Shown here piece after piece: positions 5,720-6,656 of a DNA stretch of 6,656 nt. The notes beneath the pieces are model-generated. The model did not search any database, had not been told where the DNA came from, and saw only the letters and a program-made list of their open reading frames with translations. Position 1 is the first letter of the stretch; every line of letters begins with the position of its first letter. Made by a program: the position numbers and the translations under genes. The DNA comes from CAYNLY01 sp964398225 (lineage in GTDB: Bacteria; Pseudomonadota; Zetaproteobacteria; Mariprofundales; Mariprofundaceae), in assembly GCA_964398225.1 (NCBI GenBank), contig CAYNLY010000067.1, forward strand, positions 1 to 6,656. Reading direction: 5' to 3'.

Positions 5720-6483
5720 ACGCCATCCTCACGATCGCACGGCTGACCTTCATCGAAATGCTGCGCAACAAGGTGCTCTACGGCGTGTTTGCCTTCGTCG
5801 TGATCATGCTGCTTGTTGCCACCGCGCTGGCCGCGGTCACGATGGGGCGCACGGAGCTGATGATTCAGGACCTTGGTCTTGGCATGATCTCGATCATCGC
5901 CAATCTCACGGCGATCCTGTTCGTGATCCAGAGCCTGCAGCAGGACCACGCCAACAGGAATCTGTACGTGCTGCTGATCCGGGTCGAGCACCGCCACCAG
6001 TACATGCTGGGCAAGTTCGCGGGCATCGCCGCGCTGCTGTCCGGGCTCGTGCTTGCGATGTATGCGCTGCTCGCGCTGATGATCGTTCCATTTGGGTCGA
6101 TCCACTGGGTATCCTCGCTGCAGGCGATTGCGGCCACAGTGCTCGAAATCTGGATCGTGGTGGCGCTGAGCCTCGTCTTCGCCCAGGCGTCCTCCCAGTT
6201 TCTTGCCCTGCTGCTCGCGCTGGCCGTGGATGTGGCCGGAAGGTTCACGAGCGTCATTCACGGGCTGGGGGCGCAATCGGAAAACCTCGGCCTCAAGGCC
6301 CTGACCACGGTGATGTACTACCTGCTGCCGAACCTCGAAGCCGTCAATCTGCGCGCCGAGGCCGGCTACATCCCCGCCTATCCATGGGGAAGCCTTGGGC
6401 AGATTGCCGCCTACGGCATCGTGGAAACGGCATTGCTGCTCGCCGTTGCCTGCTGGATCTTCGCCCGGCGCGACCTGAACTAG
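5716..6483 (+). CDS. ABC-2 type transporter permease, PilI-like (Myxococcus nomenclature)
   Basis: 255 residues from ATG 5716, which overlaps the ATPase stop (ATGA) and has GGAG 7 nt upstream. The frame stays open far upstream within the ATPase gene, but translation there is non-membrane sequence and no better start exists. An amphipathic N-terminal helix with MLRNKVLYG precedes six predicted membrane segments (about 20-42, 53-73, 98-124, 135-157, 158-178, 228-250). This is the layout of NosY/ABC2_membrane_2 permeases (COG1277-like). A cytoplasmic loop (76-97, R..Y...K) probably contacts the ATPase. The periplasmic segment before the last helix holds YYLLPNLEAVNLR. With the ATPase it would form a dimeric transporter. 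The C-terminus RRDLN is cytoplasmic. Its TAG stop overlaps the stop of tsaD on the other strand. Confidence 0.88.
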   Translation: MNAILTIARLTFIEMLRNKVLYGVFAFVVIMLLVATALAAVTMGRTELMIQDLGLGMISIIANLTAILFVIQSLQQDHANRNLYVLLIRVEHRHQYMLGKFAGIAALLSGLVLAMYALLALMIVPFGSIHWVSSLQAIAATVLEIWIVVALSLVFAQASSQFLALLLALAVDVAGRFTSVIHGLGAQSENLGLKALTTVMYYLLPNLEAVNLRAEAGYIPAYPWGSLGQIAAYGIVETALLLAVACWIFARRDLN

Positions 6484-6656
6484 GCGCCCAGCCGCCAGCG
6501 CGGATCGGCGTCCCAGTCCTCGGGTGCCGCAAGCCCCGCGCCAAAGCGGAGCAGGCCGGCAAGCGCGATCATCGCCGCATTGTCGGTGCAGTACTTCAGC
6601 ACGGGCAGCACGAGCTCGACGCCGCCTTCCCGGCATGCCTGAGTGAGCTTCTGGCG
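6480..6656 (-). CDS. tsaD: TsaD (Gcp/YgjD), tRNA t6A37 threonylcarbamoyltransferase, C-terminal end only
   Basis: Reading the minus strand from the right edge gives 58 residues and a TAG stop, in frame to the edge. The piece contains the TsaD C-terminal signature LKYCTDNAAMIALAGLLRF, whose CTDN.AMIA.AG core holds the Asp that binds the active-site metal, and ends with ADPRWRLGA, equivalent to the VRPRWPL ending of E. coli TsaD. TsaD with TsaB/TsaE transfers threonylcarbamoyl to A37 of ANN-decoding tRNAs and is essential in most bacteria. About 280 N-terminal residues lie beyond the window. It converges on the permease gene with no intervening base and no visible terminator. Confidence 0.93.
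   Translation of the reverse strand, partial: RQKLTQACREGGVELVLPVLKYCTDNAAMIALAGLLRFGAGLAAPEDWDADPRWRLGA

Noticed and set aside
5542..6636. 364-codon open frame on the minus strand
   Set aside because: It runs antisense through the ATPase and permease genes, with Arg/Gly/His-rich sequence and no recognisable domain. Tail-end tsaD uses a different minus-strand frame.
1..6656. CRISPR arrays, tRNA/rRNA genes, insertion sequences, attachment sites
   Set aside because: No regularly spaced repeats, tRNA-like folds, transposase motifs or flanking duplications were seen; nearly all the sequence is accounted for by the listed genes.

Overview
The window comes from a GC-rich bacterium, probably a proteobacterium. 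The flanking housekeeping genes are about 65-75% GC in the lines I counted by hand. The first pilin resembles Geobacter PilA through its N-terminal half, while the ligase gene resembles the pilin ligases of beta/gammaproteobacteria. I cannot assign a genus.

Layout: (1) The 3' part of comM (YifB-family AAA+ helicase) runs in from the left edge and ends at 1107. (2) A 159-nt intergenic region carries a convincing sigma-54 promoter, four GTGAC/GTCAC half-sites and a 5'-UTR hairpin. (3) A type IV pilin gene (1267-1743) is followed by a strong intrinsic terminator. (4) A second, paralogous pilin gene (1836-2222) begins just after the terminator. (5) A PglL/PilO/TfpO-type pilin O-oligosaccharyltransferase (2188-3942) follows. 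(6) A membrane-anchored TPR-like protein (3939-4808), an ABC ATPase (4805-5719) and an ABC-2 type permease (5716-6483) complete the run. (7) The C-terminal end of tsaD lies on the minus strand (6480-6656), converging tail to tail with the permease so that the two stop codons overlap.

Every gene from the second pilin to the permease overlaps the next one (35 nt, GTGA, ATGA, ATGA), so this is a translationally coupled operon. The first pilin is insulated from it by the terminator. My reading is that one pilus locus makes a highly expressed major pilin and, by read-through, lower amounts of a second pilin, its probable glycosylation enzyme and an ABC module. The ABC module matches the order anchored TPR protein / ATPase / permease of the Myxococcus xanthus pilGHI genes, which are needed for pilus assembly. 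It also matches, from memory, the genes after pilA in Geobacter.

GC content drops to roughly 43-50% in parts of the ligase gene and the first third of the TPR gene, then returns abruptly to about 70% inside the TPR gene near 4320-4380. This suggests a horizontally exchanged cassette. No rRNA, tRNA, CRISPR array or insertion sequence was seen.
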